Shown here in pieces: positions 44,199 to 53,311 of a stretch of DNA of 64,000 nt. The notes below the pieces were generated by a model. That model worked only from the letters and a program-made list of their open reading frames with translations. It was not told the DNA's origin and ran no database searches. The stretch's first letter is position 1, and each line of letters opens with the position of its first letter. Both the position numbers and the translations under genes were made by a program. The DNA is from JBCDJI01 sp964351865. GTDB lineage: Bacteria > Verrucomicrobiota > Verrucomicrobiia > Methylacidiphilales > JBCBYL01. The stretch covers positions 47,026 to 111,025 of the forward strand of contig CAYGPJ010000010.1 in the NCBI GenBank assembly GCA_964351865.1. The letters run 5' to 3'.

Positions 44199-45854
44199 AT
44201 GGGTGATGCAGGTCAAATCAATGATGTGGCAGCGCTTGCTGAAGAGAATGCACGTCTGAAGCAGGAGTTGCAGCAACTGCGGGCACATGTAGCAGAACAG
44301 GACGACAGCGTGGAACTGTATCAGTTGCTGACGCGGCATGTGGCTGATCTGCTGGCGATCATCGACACCGAAGGCCGCCGGATCTGGAACAATCGATCGT
44401 ATCGCGAAACACTTGGTTACAGTCCGGAAGAGTTGGAGCATACGAACTCTTTTATAGAAATTCACCCGGATGACCGTGAATTGGTGCAAACGACCTTTAC
44501 GGAAAGTTTAAGGTCCGGACAAGGGAGGACGATTCAGTACCGTATGAAGCACAAACAGGGGCATTGGGTGCCACTGGAATCCAATGCGCAGGTCGTGAAG
44601 CAGGGAGACGGTAGTGTACGAGCGATTGTGATTGTAGCGCGCGACATGACGGAGCGGATCAAATCCGAGGAAGAGCAGGGGAAGTTTCAGAAAATGCAGG
44701 CCTTGTCTGACTTCTCAGAAAAGGTGGCGGTATCCTTTAACGAGTACACGGCCGAAATTATTTCTAAGGTCAGTATGGTGGGAAAAGTGTTGCCGGAGAA
44801 ATCGGCTGAGAAATTACTGATTGCGGACGTGATGAAGGTCGCGGATAAGTCTCAAAAGCTGGTGCGAGAATTGATGACGCTTTCGGGGGCTGGGGATTCC
44901 ACGCATGAGGAGATCGACTTTCGTGAACTGGTGATCAAGGCGATGGCGGAAAATGTTCCGAAGGGCCGGGGGATCAAGCTGCAACAGCAAATTACGAATT
45001 TGTCGGTAAGCATATCCGCATCACATGAAAGTATATCAACCTCCGTGGCTGAACTATTTAAAAATGCGGCAGAGTCCATGCCTAAAGGCGGGGTCATGCA
45101 GGTGACATTGACGATTGAACGTAGGGAGGGGGTGGCAAATCGGTTGGCGGCGGGCACTTATGCGGTGCTGAAAATCAGAGATCAGGGGGCAGGATTTCCG
45201 GCACATCAGAAAAACCGCGTATTTGAACCCTACTTTACCACCAAGGAAGGTCATCAGGGACTGGGATTATCGAATGCCCTGACCACCATCAGTGATCACC
45301 ATGGAGCGCTTTTTATTGAATCCAAAGAACGGGTAGGAACAGAAGTGAGTATTTATCTGCCTACCAATGCGTCGGTTGCTGAAGATATTGGCAGTAATTC
45401 GACGATGATTACGTTCGCCAAACCTAAAGCTAAACCCAAGCCGAAGCCTAAAGCAGCTGCCGTAAAAACCAATCGTCGGGTGCTGATTATGGACAATGAT
45501 TTTTTTGTCCGAGACTTCAGTGTGGGATTGTTTGAGCAACTCGGTTATCAGGCAATCGCCGTCGAGAGCTGGGAAGCCTTGATGGATGAATTTAAAGAAG
45601 CCCAACGGCAGCGTAAATCATACCATTTAGTCGTTTCCGACATGTCTGATGAAAGCGGTGAAGGCAACGGTGAGAATATGGCCAGACGGCTGAAGTCGAT
45701 TTCCCCCTTCACTAAAGTCATTGCGGTAAGTGCGCAGCCGGACCACCCGGTTATGCTGGAACCGGAAAGTTACGGTTATCATGCCTCTATGAGTAAGCCT
45801 TATCAGTTGGATCGCATCTCCCAGATCCTGACGCTGTTATTTCCTCACAGTTGA
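44199..45854 (+). CDS. PAS sensor kinase-receiver hybrid lacking the phosphoacceptor histidine
   Basis: The 551-residue protein has a PAS domain (40-155, with IDTEGRRIWNNRSYRETLGY), a dimerisation-like helix pair, a HATPase domain (about 245-395, LFKNAAESMPKGG, RDQGAGFP, GLGLSNALTTI), a Lys/Pro linker (410-422) and a C-terminal receiver (425-548) with Asp481 in VVSDMSDE. The position of the phosphoacceptor His reads VAVSFNE (residues 176-182) in place of VAHDFNN. It may therefore regulate by binding, or serve the cyclase upstream. Its end overlaps the convergent pxpA gene by 10 bases. Confidence 0.8.
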   Translation: MGDAGQINDVAALAEENARLKQELQQLRAHVAEQDDSVELYQLLTRHVADLLAIIDTEGRRIWNNRSYRETLGYSPEELEHTNSFIEIHPDDRELVQTTFTESLRSGQGRTIQYRMKHKQGHWVPLESNAQVVKQGDGSVRAIVIVARDMTERIKSEEEQGKFQKMQALSDFSEKVAVSFNEYTAEIISKVSMVGKVLPEKSAEKLLIADVMKVADKSQKLVRELMTLSGAGDSTHEEIDFRELVIKAMAENVPKGRGIKLQQQITNLSVSISASHESISTSVAELFKNAAESMPKGGVMQVTLTIERREGVANRLAAGTYAVLKIRDQGAGFPAHQKNRVFEPYFTTKEGHQGLGLSNALTTISDHHGALFIESKERVGTEVSIYLPTNASVAEDIGSNSTMITFAKPKAKPKPKPKAAAVKTNRRVLIMDNDFFVRDFSVGLFEQLGYQAIAVESWEALMDEFKEAQRQRKSYHLVVSDMSDESGEGNGENMARRLKSISPFTKVIAVSAQPDHPVMLEPESYGYHASMSKPYQLDRISQILTLLFPHS

Positions 45855-46564
45855 GCCAGCAGGTGATGAACGCGGTGCACGTTTTGCATTGCCTGCGGCG
45901 TGTCCGAGTGCAGGCAGATCGTCTTTCCCGGTAGCTCAATCAAGTCGGCATTCCAGGTCTTGATATGCCCTGTGTCCAACCAGTGTTGGAGGCGCTGTTC
46001 GATGATTATCGGATCGGTGATCAATGCGTTGGGGTGAGAACGGGAACGTAAGCTACCGTCTGGCTGATAGTGTCGGTCTGCAAAGATTTCTGGCCAGACT
46101 TCGAGGCCGCTATTCTTGGCGCGTAGGGAAAACGTCCCGCCCGCCAGACAGAAAACGACGGGAGCAGGCGAGAGTTGGGACAGAAAGCGAAGGTAGGCAT
46201 CGGCCAGATTTGAGTCAGACTCCACGGCCATGTAGAGGCTACCGTGTAATTTGATGTGATGGAGTGATGTGCCTGCAGCGTCAGCGATGTTCTCAAGCCG
46301 TGCCCATTGTGACTCAAGCAAGTTAGTCAATTCTTGAGGTGTGGGGAGCGCCTCGCCCCGCCCGAAGCCACCTGCTATGCCGGGATGGGCACCGGGCAGG
46401 GTGTGATATTGCAAACAGGCGTCGAGGCAATGTTTCATGGATTCGGTTGAGCCCGCGTGACCTCCACAGGCAATGTTGGCGGCGCCGATCAGTTTGATCA
46501 GTTCGTTTGATGTTTGGGGAGCTTCGCCTTCGCCTAGATCCACATTGAGAATTACTTGATCCAT
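45845..46564 (-). CDS. pxpA: 5-oxoprolinase subunit A (LamB/YcsF family)
   Basis: The 239-residue protein begins VILNVDLGEGEA and has NIACGGHAGS and HPGIAGGFGRGE, the LamB/YcsF signature. PxpA with PxpB and PxpC opens 5-oxoproline to glutamate using ATP. The start overlaps the pxpC end by 13 bases, so the three genes are translated together. It ends opposite the hybrid sensor gene. Confidence 0.9.
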   Translation of the reverse strand: MDQVILNVDLGEGEAPQTSNELIKLIGAANIACGGHAGSTESMKHCLDACLQYHTLPGAHPGIAGGFGRGEALPTPQELTNLLESQWARLENIADAAGTSLHHIKLHGSLYMAVESDSNLADAYLRFLSQLSPAPVVFCLAGGTFSLRAKNSGLEVWPEIFADRHYQPDGSLRSRSHPNALITDPIIIEQRLQHWLDTGHIKTWNADLIELPGKTICLHSDTPQAMQNVHRVHHLLAQL

Positions 46565-47409
46565 TGGAAGCTAATGTGGCTGCCGGGTGGGCATTGTGCA
46601 AGTCGCCATAGGGTAGCGGGCTCCATCCATGCCATTTTAGGGTAGCCGCCCACCGTAGGGCCATCCGGCATGGTGATGATGGGCTGGCCAGTGCCGGGAA
46701 CCTGAAAAGAGCCGGGGAGCACCGCTTCACTCGTGATGTCAGGAGCCAGTGCCAGAGCCATTCCTTCCAAGCGGAAGCCGGTGCGGTCAGATTGAGGAGA
46801 AATTCGCCACGTTTCGTTCACCAGCTGCTGGCGGGACTTTTCAGGAAATTGGTCAAATTGCGGACCTGGATAAATAGGAAAACCTGTGGGTGGAGGCGTC
46901 ATTTCCAACCTATTTTCGGGGGAGAGGATTCGTGTGGCGATGGATTTTGCAAATGGACGGCATCGGTTGGTGGTGGATTCAAGGATCGTGCCTACATTGA
47001 TCGGACTACCTAAATTCCCTCGCAGGTAATAGGAACTGCTGCCGAACCATTGCGCTGCGTGCCATCCGCCGGGTATGGCCAGGTAAGTCCACAGCCCATC
47101 AGGTGTAGGCAGGAATTTAAGAACTTCACCGGCATGTACCATGCGGGCGCTATGGGCCTGAAATTCGGCGGTTGAGCCAGCGCCGGTGATGGCCAGCCAG
47201 GTATCGCAATGAAACTTCAGTACCGCGCCGTGCATGGTGAGTTCCAGCACGGTATCATTCGGATGATTATGAAGTAATTCATTCGCCAGTTGAGCCGAAC
47301 CAAGATCCATCGCCCCGCCTGGTGGAACGCCGAAGCGACGCCAACCCGGACGTCCTTGATCCTGAAAGGCAATGCCCATTCCGGTCGCTATGATTTCTGC
47401 CACCTTCAT
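46552..47409 (-). CDS. pxpC: 5-oxoprolinase subunit C (KipA/biotin-dependent carboxylase-like)
   Basis: The 285-residue protein has the allophanate-hydrolase-subunit-2 fold: GMGIAFQDQGRPGWRRFGVP at the start, GAMDLGSAQLAN, and PVPGTGQP and DGPTVGGYPK near the end. The length is slightly short but normal for bacteria. It overlaps pxpB by 4 bases and pxpA by 13. Confidence 0.9.
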   Translation of the reverse strand: MKVAEIIATGMGIAFQDQGRPGWRRFGVPPGGAMDLGSAQLANELLHNHPNDTVLELTMHGAVLKFHCDTWLAITGAGSTAEFQAHSARMVHAGEVLKFLPTPDGLWTYLAIPGGWHAAQWFGSSSYYLRGNLGSPINVGTILESTTNRCRPFAKSIATRILSPENRLEMTPPPTGFPIYPGPQFDQFPEKSRQQLVNETWRISPQSDRTGFRLEGMALALAPDITSEAVLPGSFQVPGTGQPIITMPDGPTVGGYPKMAWMEPATLWRLAQCPPGSHISFQWIK

Positions 47410-48065
47410 GAGTCTTTAGCGTAGTGAGGAATGAGTTGAACCTGATCGCCGGGATGTAGCGCAAAAACGCTTCTGGTGTCCGGCTGAGGAATGCTGGCGG
47501 CATCCCGATTAAACAATGGAAATGAAGTGCGGCCAATAATATGCCACCCCCCCGGGCTCGCAACCGAATAGATGCCGGTATGCGAGCCGCCAATCGCTAC
47601 GGAACCGGCAGGGATATGCGTGCGCGGGGAATCGCGGCGGGGCGTATGTAATGTGGTATCGAGCGGTCCCAGGTAAGGAAAGCCTGGCGAGAAACCCATG
47701 AACTGGACGGTGTAAATCGGGTCGCTGTGTCGGCAGATGACCTCATCAGGAGTCAGTTGATGAGTCTCTGCCAATTCCACCAGGTCGGGACCATCATAGA
47801 TGACCGGGACTTTGATTAGTTCGGCAGACGCGGGTGCCACTATTTCGGCAGCGGAAAGCTTCCTGAGGTATTCCTCAATCGCTGATTTTTGATAGGGCTG
47901 GCGAAACTGGAGCAGGATCGTCTGATAACCCGGAACGTATTCGATTAGACCCTCAGGCGGGTCAGTATCGAGTTTTGCGAACAGTGAAGGACTTGCGGCA
48001 GCAAACTGCTCGTGGCGATCCCAGCGGATCAGGCACTGTTGGGGGCCATAGGGGAGAACCTTCAT
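47406..48065 (-). CDS. pxpB: 5-oxoprolinase subunit B (KipI-like)
   Basis: The 219-residue protein has the allophanate-hydrolase-subunit-1 fold, with PVIYDGPDLVELAETH, YTVQFMGFSPGFPYLG and a GGSHTGIYSVASPGGWHIIG block. It is the first of the pxpB-pxpC-pxpA operon. It begins 32 bases after the end of the PilT-fusion gene on the same strand, so it may be read from that transcript. Confidence 0.9.
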   Translation of the reverse strand: MKVLPYGPQQCLIRWDRHEQFAAASPSLFAKLDTDPPEGLIEYVPGYQTILLQFRQPYQKSAIEEYLRKLSAAEIVAPASAELIKVPVIYDGPDLVELAETHQLTPDEVICRHSDPIYTVQFMGFSPGFPYLGPLDTTLHTPRRDSPRTHIPAGSVAIGGSHTGIYSVASPGGWHIIGRTSFPLFNRDAASIPQPDTRSVFALHPGDQVQLIPHYAKDS

Positions 48066-48097
48066 ATAAGCCTTTCGACCTCATCAGAGTCTAAAGA

Positions 48098-50269
48098 TTA
48101 AAGCCAGCGTTTTTTGTTTTTCTTCGAGGCAAGTTCCTCGAAATTCGCTTTATCCCGCACCTGTAAGAGGGCTTCGTCGGCTGAAATTTTTCCGGCTTCG
48201 AACAGCTCAATAATACTTTGATCAATCGTGTGCATGCCGTCTTTTTGTCCGATTTCAATGAGACCGGTAATCTGTTCGATTTTATGGGTGCGGATGCAGG
48301 TGCGGACGGCACTGTTGGCAATGAGAATTTCGCTAGCCAGCACCTGACCTTCTTCGTCTGCTCGGGGAAGCAGCTTTTGGGAAATAATGGCTTGCAGTGA
48401 ATTGGATAGCTGAGCGATCACTTGTTCCTGCTGGTCGCCCGGAAAGACATCGACCATGCGGTGGATGGCCTCCGGTGCATCCATGGTATGCAGCGTGGCC
48501 AGAACCAGATGGCCGGTTTCTGCGGCAGTGACTGCGGCAGAAATCGTCTCACGGTCGCGTAATTCACTGACCATAATGACATCGGGATCCTGACGCAGAA
48601 CATGTTTCAGCGCGTTGGCAAAGGATTTGGTGTCGGTGCCAACCTCCCGCTGTTTAATGATGGCGAGATTGTTTTCGAAGAGGTATTCGATCGGGTCTTC
48701 GACGGTGACGATCACCCCGGAGCGCGACTCGCCTATTTCCTTCACCATGGAAGCCAGCGTGGATGATTTGCCGGAGCCCGTGATGCCGGTGACGAGGATC
48801 AGGCCTTGTTCCAGACGACATAAGTGCTTCAGGGCTTCTTTGTGACCTAATTCACTCAGAGTTCTGATTTCAGTCGGGATGTGCCGGAAGGTGGCATCCA
48901 TTTCACCCCGATTGTAATGGACGTTGCCGCGAAAGCGTCCCACTCCTTTGAGGTTGAGCGCATAGTCGAGTTCCCAATTTTCTTCGAAGCGGGCCCGTTG
49001 TTTCTGGTCCAGTGAACTGTTGATGAGTGCCAGACAATCTTTGGCAGATACCGGGATTTCTCCGAGCGGACGCAGGATTCCGTTGACGCGAATAGTGGGA
49101 ACGATTCCGGAGCAGAGGTGGAGATCTGAGGCTCCTTTTTCCACCGCCAGCGCGAGGAAGTGGCCGATGTCCTGATGTTCCGCTAGTGCGGCGACCTCGG
49201 TAGATTCGGTGTGAGAGGTGGAATCCATGCCCTTCATGGCACGCATAAAATCCTGAGGATTAGGGGAAGCACTGAGCGCGGTATCCTGATCGATGGCACC
49301 CGCATGACAGGCCGTGACCAGCGAGCGCATGAAGCTGACGTTTTTGGGGTTGGTCGCCCGCTCAATGAAATCAGCGAGTGCGGTATGGTCGCCTGACGTG
49401 ATCCAGTTTCTGGCAGCACCTGTGTTTTCAAAATGTTCGATGATAGGAGTGCGACCGCCGTGTTGATCTGGCAGCAGGTGCTGGTTAAGAATGCCAATGA
49501 GCTGTTTGCCCAGCAAGCCGAGTGCGCTTTCCCGTTCTGCCGGAGGAAAGAGGCGGGTCAGGCGATCGAGCGTTTCCGCTGAGTTGGCACTGTGGAGGGT
49601 GGCGAGGACGAGATGGCCGGTTTCTGCCGCTTGCAATGCAGTCATGGCGGTTTCGGGATCGCGAATTTCCCCGAGAAAAATAATGTCGGGGCTTTGTCGG
49701 AGTGAGCTTTTCAGGCCCTGGGCAAAACTCGGCGTGTTACGTCCGACCTCACGTTGAGTAAAAATACAGTGCTGATCGGTGAACAGATACTCAATGGGAT
49801 CTTCAATGGTAATGACATGGCGGGAATGATTTTGATTCAGCCACTGGAGCGTGGCCGCGAGGGTGGTGGACTTGCCTGAACCGGTCGGGCCGGTAACCAG
49901 TATCAGGCCTGAGGGCAGGGTAATCCATTCTGTCAGCAGAGCCTCAGGCACTCCCAGTGTGTTGAGGTCCGGAATATCGGTTTTTACAGGACGCAGCACG
50001 GCTCCACGTTGTTCTGCATGTAAAAAAAGACTGACGCGGTAGCGACTGCCATCAGAACTGGTCAGGGTGGTATCGAGATCGGTCGTATCAGCAGTGCCGC
50101 CACAGTGTTGCCAGAAAAGATCCATGCTCTGCGCGGACACATGGTAATCCGGTAGGGGAGTCAGCTCTCCGTTTAAGCGGATTTGCGGGGCTTTCTCCTC
50201 ATGCAGGAAAATGTCTGAGGCTCCCTGCTGCATAGCCCAAACACATAAGGAATCAACGAATTCATCCAT
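48098..50269 (-). CDS. tandem PilT-type ATPase fusion
   Basis: The 723-residue protein contains two complete PilT-like ATPase units. The first has a P-loop VTGPTGSGKST near residues 125-135, followed by EDPIEYLF and the AAETGHLVLATLHSANSAET block; the second has VTGITGSGKSS near 494-504, EDPIEYLF again and ATLHTMDAPE. Each unit also has the N-terminal ligand domain. PilT powers type IV pilus retraction; fusing two copies may fix an order of motor subunits, or one half may be regulatory. No other pilus gene is present. Confidence 0.9.
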   Translation of the reverse strand: MDEFVDSLCVWAMQQGASDIFLHEEKAPQIRLNGELTPLPDYHVSAQSMDLFWQHCGGTADTTDLDTTLTSSDGSRYRVSLFLHAEQRGAVLRPVKTDIPDLNTLGVPEALLTEWITLPSGLILVTGPTGSGKSTTLAATLQWLNQNHSRHVITIEDPIEYLFTDQHCIFTQREVGRNTPSFAQGLKSSLRQSPDIIFLGEIRDPETAMTALQAAETGHLVLATLHSANSAETLDRLTRLFPPAERESALGLLGKQLIGILNQHLLPDQHGGRTPIIEHFENTGAARNWITSGDHTALADFIERATNPKNVSFMRSLVTACHAGAIDQDTALSASPNPQDFMRAMKGMDSTSHTESTEVAALAEHQDIGHFLALAVEKGASDLHLCSGIVPTIRVNGILRPLGEIPVSAKDCLALINSSLDQKQRARFEENWELDYALNLKGVGRFRGNVHYNRGEMDATFRHIPTEIRTLSELGHKEALKHLCRLEQGLILVTGITGSGKSSTLASMVKEIGESRSGVIVTVEDPIEYLFENNLAIIKQREVGTDTKSFANALKHVLRQDPDVIMVSELRDRETISAAVTAAETGHLVLATLHTMDAPEAIHRMVDVFPGDQQEQVIAQLSNSLQAIISQKLLPRADEEGQVLASEILIANSAVRTCIRTHKIEQITGLIEIGQKDGMHTIDQSIIELFEAGKISADEALLQVRDKANFEELASKKNKKRWL

Positions 50270-50365
50270 GGCTGTGCAGCATGGCAGGGCGCATCAGATG
50301 GAAAAGGTTATAATGTGATAGGTGAAAGGTCACCGTCGCCAAAGACGGATTCAAATAAATCTGAG

Positions 50366-50962
50366 CTACTTTAAGAATGATTTTAAAATGCTTTTGATCG
50401 GAGACGGACTCGATGCGGCGGATTGACTGGAAGTGGTGCCAGACTGGCCGGCGATATGGTTGAGCAGCATTCCTCCGATGTCGTCCAGTAATTGGCCATC
50501 ACCATCGCGATCCAGCATCAGTGCCAGTCCTCCCAACCCGTTGTCATCACCTCGTTTCCGAGAGAGAAAGGAGAGAATTAGAGGAGCCACCACAATCAAT
50601 GCCTGTTGGGACTGTCCTTGGCTCAACCCCAGATTGTCAGACAGAGCCTGAATGGCTGAGTCACCGGACTGGCCGAGTAAGGTGGATAACAATGATTCAC
50701 TGCCAGCGGTGGATCCACGTCTGTCTATCGCAGCTGGAATGTTATCCAGTTCCTGATCATCACCGTCACGATCCAGCAGTTCGCCCACCGCAGATTCTCC
50801 TGCATCTCCGGCCAGCATGCGCTTGAGCCCGGAGAGCACGAGAGGTGCGACCATGGGTAAAATTTGAGCAGAAACAGAGGATTCCACCTCTAACTTCTGT
50901 TGCAAAACGGGAGCAACTTCAGGATTGAGTTGCCCGATAATTTCTTCAAGTAAGGTCGGCAC
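50366..50962 (-). CDS. DUF937-family protein with EF-hand-like loops
   Basis: The 198-residue protein follows DUF937, with two similar halves. Each half contains a calcium-loop-like stretch: DRDGDDQELDNI from residue 64 and DRDGDGQLLDDI from residue 151, both of EF-hand DxDxDG form. The central helices AQILPMVAPLVLSGLKR and ALIVVAPLILSFLSRKR are paired repeats. DUF937 function is unknown. The ATG at 50962 has no strong ribosome site. Confidence 0.7.
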   Translation of the reverse strand: MPTLLEEIIGQLNPEVAPVLQQKLEVESSVSAQILPMVAPLVLSGLKRMLAGDAGESAVGELLDRDGDDQELDNIPAAIDRRGSTAGSESLLSTLLGQSGDSAIQALSDNLGLSQGQSQQALIVVAPLILSFLSRKRGDDNGLGGLALMLDRDGDGQLLDDIGGMLLNHIAGQSGTTSSQSAASSPSPIKSILKSFLK

Positions 50963-50995
50963 GATCTGCTGGGGGTGAGTTGAGAGGCCGCCCGC

Positions 50996-51538
50996 TTAAT
51001 CGAGCGTCGCGGGCCAATTGCCTTCGTTGTAGGACAGTTCAGTTTTGATGCGGCTGTGGAGCCACATGTTGAATTCAGCACTGCCTGCTTTGCTCATTTC
51101 TTCTTCGGGATAACCTAAAGTAAGCGCATAGCCTTTACGTGCGGAGAGACTGCTTTCTTTTCCCAGCAGTTTGAGCAAATCCACGATAGACTTGTCCCAA
51201 TCGAGATCCTTACCTTCGGCCTTGGCGGTCAGAATGGCGTCGACATCAGCTTCTTCAAGTTTGACTCCAAAGAACTCGTTAATTTCGCCCAGAACTTTTT
51301 TCAGAAATTCGACGCCTTCGAGGTCTGCGGGAGCTGCTTCGGTGATAGTGAAGCAGTCGAACTTCGTGCGTTGCACATAAGTCGCGAGATCAATCGTCCC
51401 TGCTTGAACTTTTTGCGTGTTATAGAAAAGATTATCCAGCGGTTGTTCCAGTTTGGGGTCGCTGGCTTCGCGCAACTTGGGGATAATTTTTTCGGTCAGG
51501 TAGTTGAAGTATTTAATTTGTTCGTCGTTGAATTCCAT
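50996..51538 (-). CDS. hypothetical helical protein
   Basis: I chose ATG 51538 (MEFNDEQIKYFNYL) because the 17 codons before it are low-quality. The 180-residue product is helical and acidic, with no membrane segment or motif I recognise. DLEGVEFLKKVLGEINEFFGVKL and DILTAKAEGKDLDWDKSIVDLL suggest amphipathic helices. It is 34 bases upstream of the DUF937 gene and may share its transcript. Confidence 0.5.
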   Translation of the reverse strand: MEFNDEQIKYFNYLTEKIIPKLREASDPKLEQPLDNLFYNTQKVQAGTIDLATYVQRTKFDCFTITEAAPADLEGVEFLKKVLGEINEFFGVKLEEADVDAILTAKAEGKDLDWDKSIVDLLKLLGKESSLSARKGYALTLGYPEEEMSKAGSAEFNMWLHSRIKTELSYNEGNWPATLD

Positions 51539-51622
51539 AGGTTGAATTAAGCAGATTGTGTGCCTGCTTGCTAGCAACATTACGGTCACAAATTGAAAAA
51601 AATGTCGAAAAACGTCGAAAAC

Positions 51623-53260
51623 TCAGCGTTTTTTCACACCTAGGGCACCGAGCAAGCCACGACTGATCTCACGCGCGGCGGTACGAGCGAGCTGGCGTCC
51701 GGCAGAACTACCCAGAAACTGTGTTAAAATGCTCTTAGTTGGCTTGGGGCGTGCGGTGCTCTTGCGGGGGGTAGATCTGGGCTTAGCGCTTTTGGTTTGG
51801 GTTCTGCGTCCCAGAGCCTCGGCCAGTTGTGGATCGGTAGGAAGAGGCGGGGGAGTAGGGATGACCGTGGTAGGCGTGTCATTGGATGCTTTCTGCATTT
51901 TCCCCTGCAGTATTTCAAAGGCACTTTGTGGATCGATTTGCTGATTATACTTTTGGCTGAGTAGTGAGTTCTCCAGCAGGTGTTTTTCTTCGGCGGCCTG
52001 CAACACCCCCATGCGCGATTGCGGGGCGCATAACAAAGTGCGCACCAATGGCGTTGGGCGACCTTTCGGGCCGAGGGCGGTCACCAGTGCTTCGCCGATT
52101 CCCAGCGAAGTCATTTCGGTCGCGGTGTCGTAGAATTTAGTCAGCGGGTAGTTTTCAGCGGCGAGTTTAATGGCTTTACGGTCCTTGGCGGTGAAGGCCC
52201 GCATGGCATGTTGAATCTTTAACCCTAGCTGCCCCAGAATGGCTTCCGGGATGTCATCTGGTTTCTGGGTGCAGAAATAGATGCCCACTCCCTTGGAACG
52301 GATGAGTTTGATGACCGATTCCAACTGATTGAGCAATTCCTTACTGGCCTCGTTGAAAACCAGGTGTGCTTCATCGATGAAGATGACCAGTTTAGGTCGG
52401 TCGGCATCGCCCACTTCAGGGAAGGTGCTGAAAACTTCCGCCAGCAGGCCAAGCATGAAGGTGGAAAACAGGTTGGGTTTACTCTGAATGTCCATCAGGC
52501 GCAGAATGGAGACGACGCCTCGGCCATCCGCAGTGGTGCGGCACAGGTCGGCAACATCGAATGATGGTTCGCCGAAAAATTCATCGGCTTTCTGTTGTTC
52601 CAGCGCGAGCAGTTTTCTGAGAATCGTGCCGACTGAACTGCTGGCCATACGCCCGTAAGCGGCTTCCACTTCCTGTTTGGCATCGCCGCTGACGTGATTG
52701 ACCACTGCCCGGAAATCTTTGAGGTCGAGCAGCGGCAGACGATTATCGTCACAGTATTTAAAGACAATGGAAACGATGCCAGTCTGGGTTTCATTCAATC
52801 CCAGCATTTTGGAAAACAGAATGGGACCGAATTCGGTGACGGTCGCACGCATACGGACTCCGGTGCTCTGGCTTAAAGTGAAGAGTTCGACCGGCGAGGC
52901 TTGCGGGGTGTAGGCTTCGCCAATGGTTTTTTGTCGCGCCAGAATGAAGTCCTTGCTTTCACCGGCTGCGGCAATCCCACTGAGGTCGCCTTTCAGGTCC
53001 ATCAGCAGACTGGGAACACCCTGAGCAGAAAGCCGCTCGGCCATTACCTGTAGTGATTTGGTTTTACCCGTTCCGGTTGCACCTGCAATCAGGCCATGCC
53101 GATTCAGCATTTTAAGCGGCAGTCGGACGGGCGCTTCAGGAATCGGCGTGCCTTCAAGCATCGCCGTCCCTATCAGTAATGAGGGAACATCAAACTGGTA
53201 TTGGTTGATTACCGTCTCTGTAAATTTTGTGTTTACAGGTGTTGCTTTGGCGGTGCTCAT
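51623..53260 (-). CDS. DUF853/HerA-type ATPase
   Basis: The 545-residue protein is a HerA-like helicase-family ATPase of the DUF853 (YjgR) type. LPLKMLNRHGLIAGATGTGKTKSLQ contains the Walker A, LVIFIDEAHLVFN the Walker B, and SKGVGIYFCTQKPDDIPEAI the conserved arginine/sensor block. A basic, proline-rich tail (residues 480-525) precedes LTQFLGSSAGRQLARTAAREISRG. DNA pumping is the family theme; the partner is unknown. Confidence 0.85.
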   Translation of the reverse strand: MSTAKATPVNTKFTETVINQYQFDVPSLLIGTAMLEGTPIPEAPVRLPLKMLNRHGLIAGATGTGKTKSLQVMAERLSAQGVPSLLMDLKGDLSGIAAAGESKDFILARQKTIGEAYTPQASPVELFTLSQSTGVRMRATVTEFGPILFSKMLGLNETQTGIVSIVFKYCDDNRLPLLDLKDFRAVVNHVSGDAKQEVEAAYGRMASSSVGTILRKLLALEQQKADEFFGEPSFDVADLCRTTADGRGVVSILRLMDIQSKPNLFSTFMLGLLAEVFSTFPEVGDADRPKLVIFIDEAHLVFNEASKELLNQLESVIKLIRSKGVGIYFCTQKPDDIPEAILGQLGLKIQHAMRAFTAKDRKAIKLAAENYPLTKFYDTATEMTSLGIGEALVTALGPKGRPTPLVRTLLCAPQSRMGVLQAAEEKHLLENSLLSQKYNQQIDPQSAFEILQGKMQKASNDTPTTVIPTPPPLPTDPQLAEALGRRTQTKSAKPRSTPRKSTARPKPTKSILTQFLGSSAGRQLARTAAREISRGLLGALGVKKR

Positions 53261-53311
53261 GCTTAAATCCTCGGGGGTGGTGTGGTGAAGACGTGCGGGC
53301 CGATCGAAAGA

